NCBI RefSeq assembly: GCF_000701425.1
Contig: NZ_JNIW01000014.1
Span: 1 to 64,000, forward strand
DNA: 64,000 bases
Direction of reading: 5' to 3'
Source: Deinococcus frigens DSM 12807
GTDB taxonomy: Bacteria; Deinococcota; Deinococci; Deinococcales; Deinococcaceae
Below, piece by piece: positions 63,568 to 64,000 of this stretch (its first letter is position 1; every line of letters begins with the position of its first letter). The notes below the pieces were generated by a model, which was given only the letters and a program-made list of their open reading frames with translations, searched no databases and had not been told where the DNA came from. The position numbers were made by a program, and so were the translations under genes.

Positions 63568-63598
63568 TTGTTTCACCGTCAAGTTTCCCGTGAAACTC
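63568..63598. promoter_or_regulatory. parS-like repeat, copy 1
   Basis: AGTTTCCCGTGAAACT at 63582-63597 matches the ParB-binding consensus TGTTTCACGTGAAACA at 13 of 16 positions. A half-site GTTTCAC lies just upstream. The 31-bp unit recurs identically at 63661-63691. Confidence 0.65.
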
Positions 63599-63660
63599 AG
63601 CCGGCGTCAAGGAGACGGTACATCAGAGAGGCGGGCCGTGACCCACCAGCTCCGTCAATC

Positions 63661-63691
63661 TTGTTTCACCGTCAAGTTTCCCGTGAAACTC
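63661..63691. promoter_or_regulatory. parS-like repeat, copy 2, inside the mnmG 3' end
   Basis: Same 31 bp as copy 1; core AGTTTCCCGTGAAACT at 63675-63690. Read on the minus strand it encodes the last residues of MnmG (GVSRET) and overlaps its stop. Confidence 0.65.
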
Positions 63692-64000
63692 CCTGCTTTT
63701 TAAGATGGATCAGCAACGCCCCGACATCGGCATGCCGCACGCCCGGAATACGGGCTGCCTGCTCCAGCGTATGGGGACGGCTGCGGCCCAGCTTCTCGCG
63801 CGCTTCATTGGACAAGGAAGGTATGGCGGCGTAGTCCATCCCTTCCAGATTCACGTCACGGGCACGGGCCTCGGCACGGAGCTGCTGGCGGGCGCGTTCG
63901 ATGTAGCCGGCGTACTTGACACGAATCTCTATGGCCTCACGTTCGGAAGCGTCAAGATCATTGCCTGGGGAAATACCCAGCGCCTCGACATCCAGCAAAC
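63672..64000 (-). CDS. mnmG: tRNA uridine-5-carboxymethylaminomethyl modification enzyme MnmG, C-terminus
   Basis: The 3' end of the gene; its start lies beyond the window. [17 protein letters not shown], then [38 protein letters not shown] and [15 protein letters not shown] are the standard MnmG (GidA) C-terminal segments, which contact MnmE and tRNA. Its last codons are made of the parS-like repeat. Confidence 0.92.
   Translation of the reverse strand, partial: LLDVEALGISPGNDLDASEREAIEIRVKYAGYIERARQQLRAEARARDVNLEGMDYAAIPSLSNEAREKLGRSRPHTLEQAARIPGVRHADVGALLIHLKKQGVSRET

Overview
The window looks like a piece of a Deinococcus chromosome close to the replication origin. This is inferred from protein content and architecture only; no database was searched. 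The pointers are GC-rich genes, many starts with a TANNNT -10 box only 5-8 nt upstream (leaderless mRNAs, well known in Deinococcus), palindromic intergenic repeats, a YpdA-type flavoprotein, and at the right end the near-origin block parB-parA-rsmG-mnmG with two parS-like repeats.

Layout. 1-490: tail of an insertion sequence. 493-5171: sthA (soluble transhydrogenase) and sucA (2-oxoglutarate dehydrogenase E1). 5287-7383: small genes (membrane protein, YwbE, haloacid dehalogenase, orphan RHH antitoxin, VOC protein). 7406-9160: a strikingly AT-rich two-gene island, a DUF262 protein plus a HEPN RNase-like protein, probably a transferred defence or toxin module that rewrote the 3' end of the neighbouring gene. 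9960-14694: aceE-aceF. 14951-24861: cfa, pta/ackA, aminopeptidase, SDR epimerase, aquaporin, cysK. 25045-27100: a repeat-rich PRC-barrel protein with a previously unlisted 45-residue membrane protein upstream. 27371-33864: P-loop protein, enolase-superfamily epimerase, subtilase, chloramphenicol-phosphotransferase-like kinase, four-CBS protein, HDAC-like deacylase. 34044-37456: Crp/Fnr regulator, corA, crcB, xseA.

37440-43750 is one tightly packed minus-strand cluster: argG, DinB-like, two GNATs, argH, HIT protein, two related GNATs, then an ArgA-like GNAT that could supply acetylglutamate synthase. A strong promoter with an overlapping dyad sits upstream of argG. 44084-45929: a REC-roadblock response regulator and a hotdog thioesterase. 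46134-50977: a complete branched-chain amino-acid ABC transporter (livJ-H-M-G-F) ended by a strong terminator. 51028-52554: a lower-GC gene combining a PUA/EVE-like region and a PD-(D/E)XK nuclease, a candidate modification-dependent restriction enzyme. 52588-60749: MFS exporter, aminotransferase, beta-barrel-like secreted protein, peptide-binding protein (probable ATC start), YpdA-like reductase, VanW protein. 60810-64000: parB, parA, rsmG, a LAGLIDADG-like ORF, parS-like repeats and the C-terminus of mnmG.

The metabolic genes centre on pyruvate, acetyl-CoA and 2-oxoglutarate (aceEF, sucA, ackA-pta, sthA) and on arginine. The most novel-looking parts are the DUF262-HEPN island, the EVE-like nuclease, two genes whose perfect Shine-Dalgarno points at ATA or ATC codons, and the parS repeat that encodes the end of MnmG. 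No tRNA, rRNA or CRISPR array was seen.
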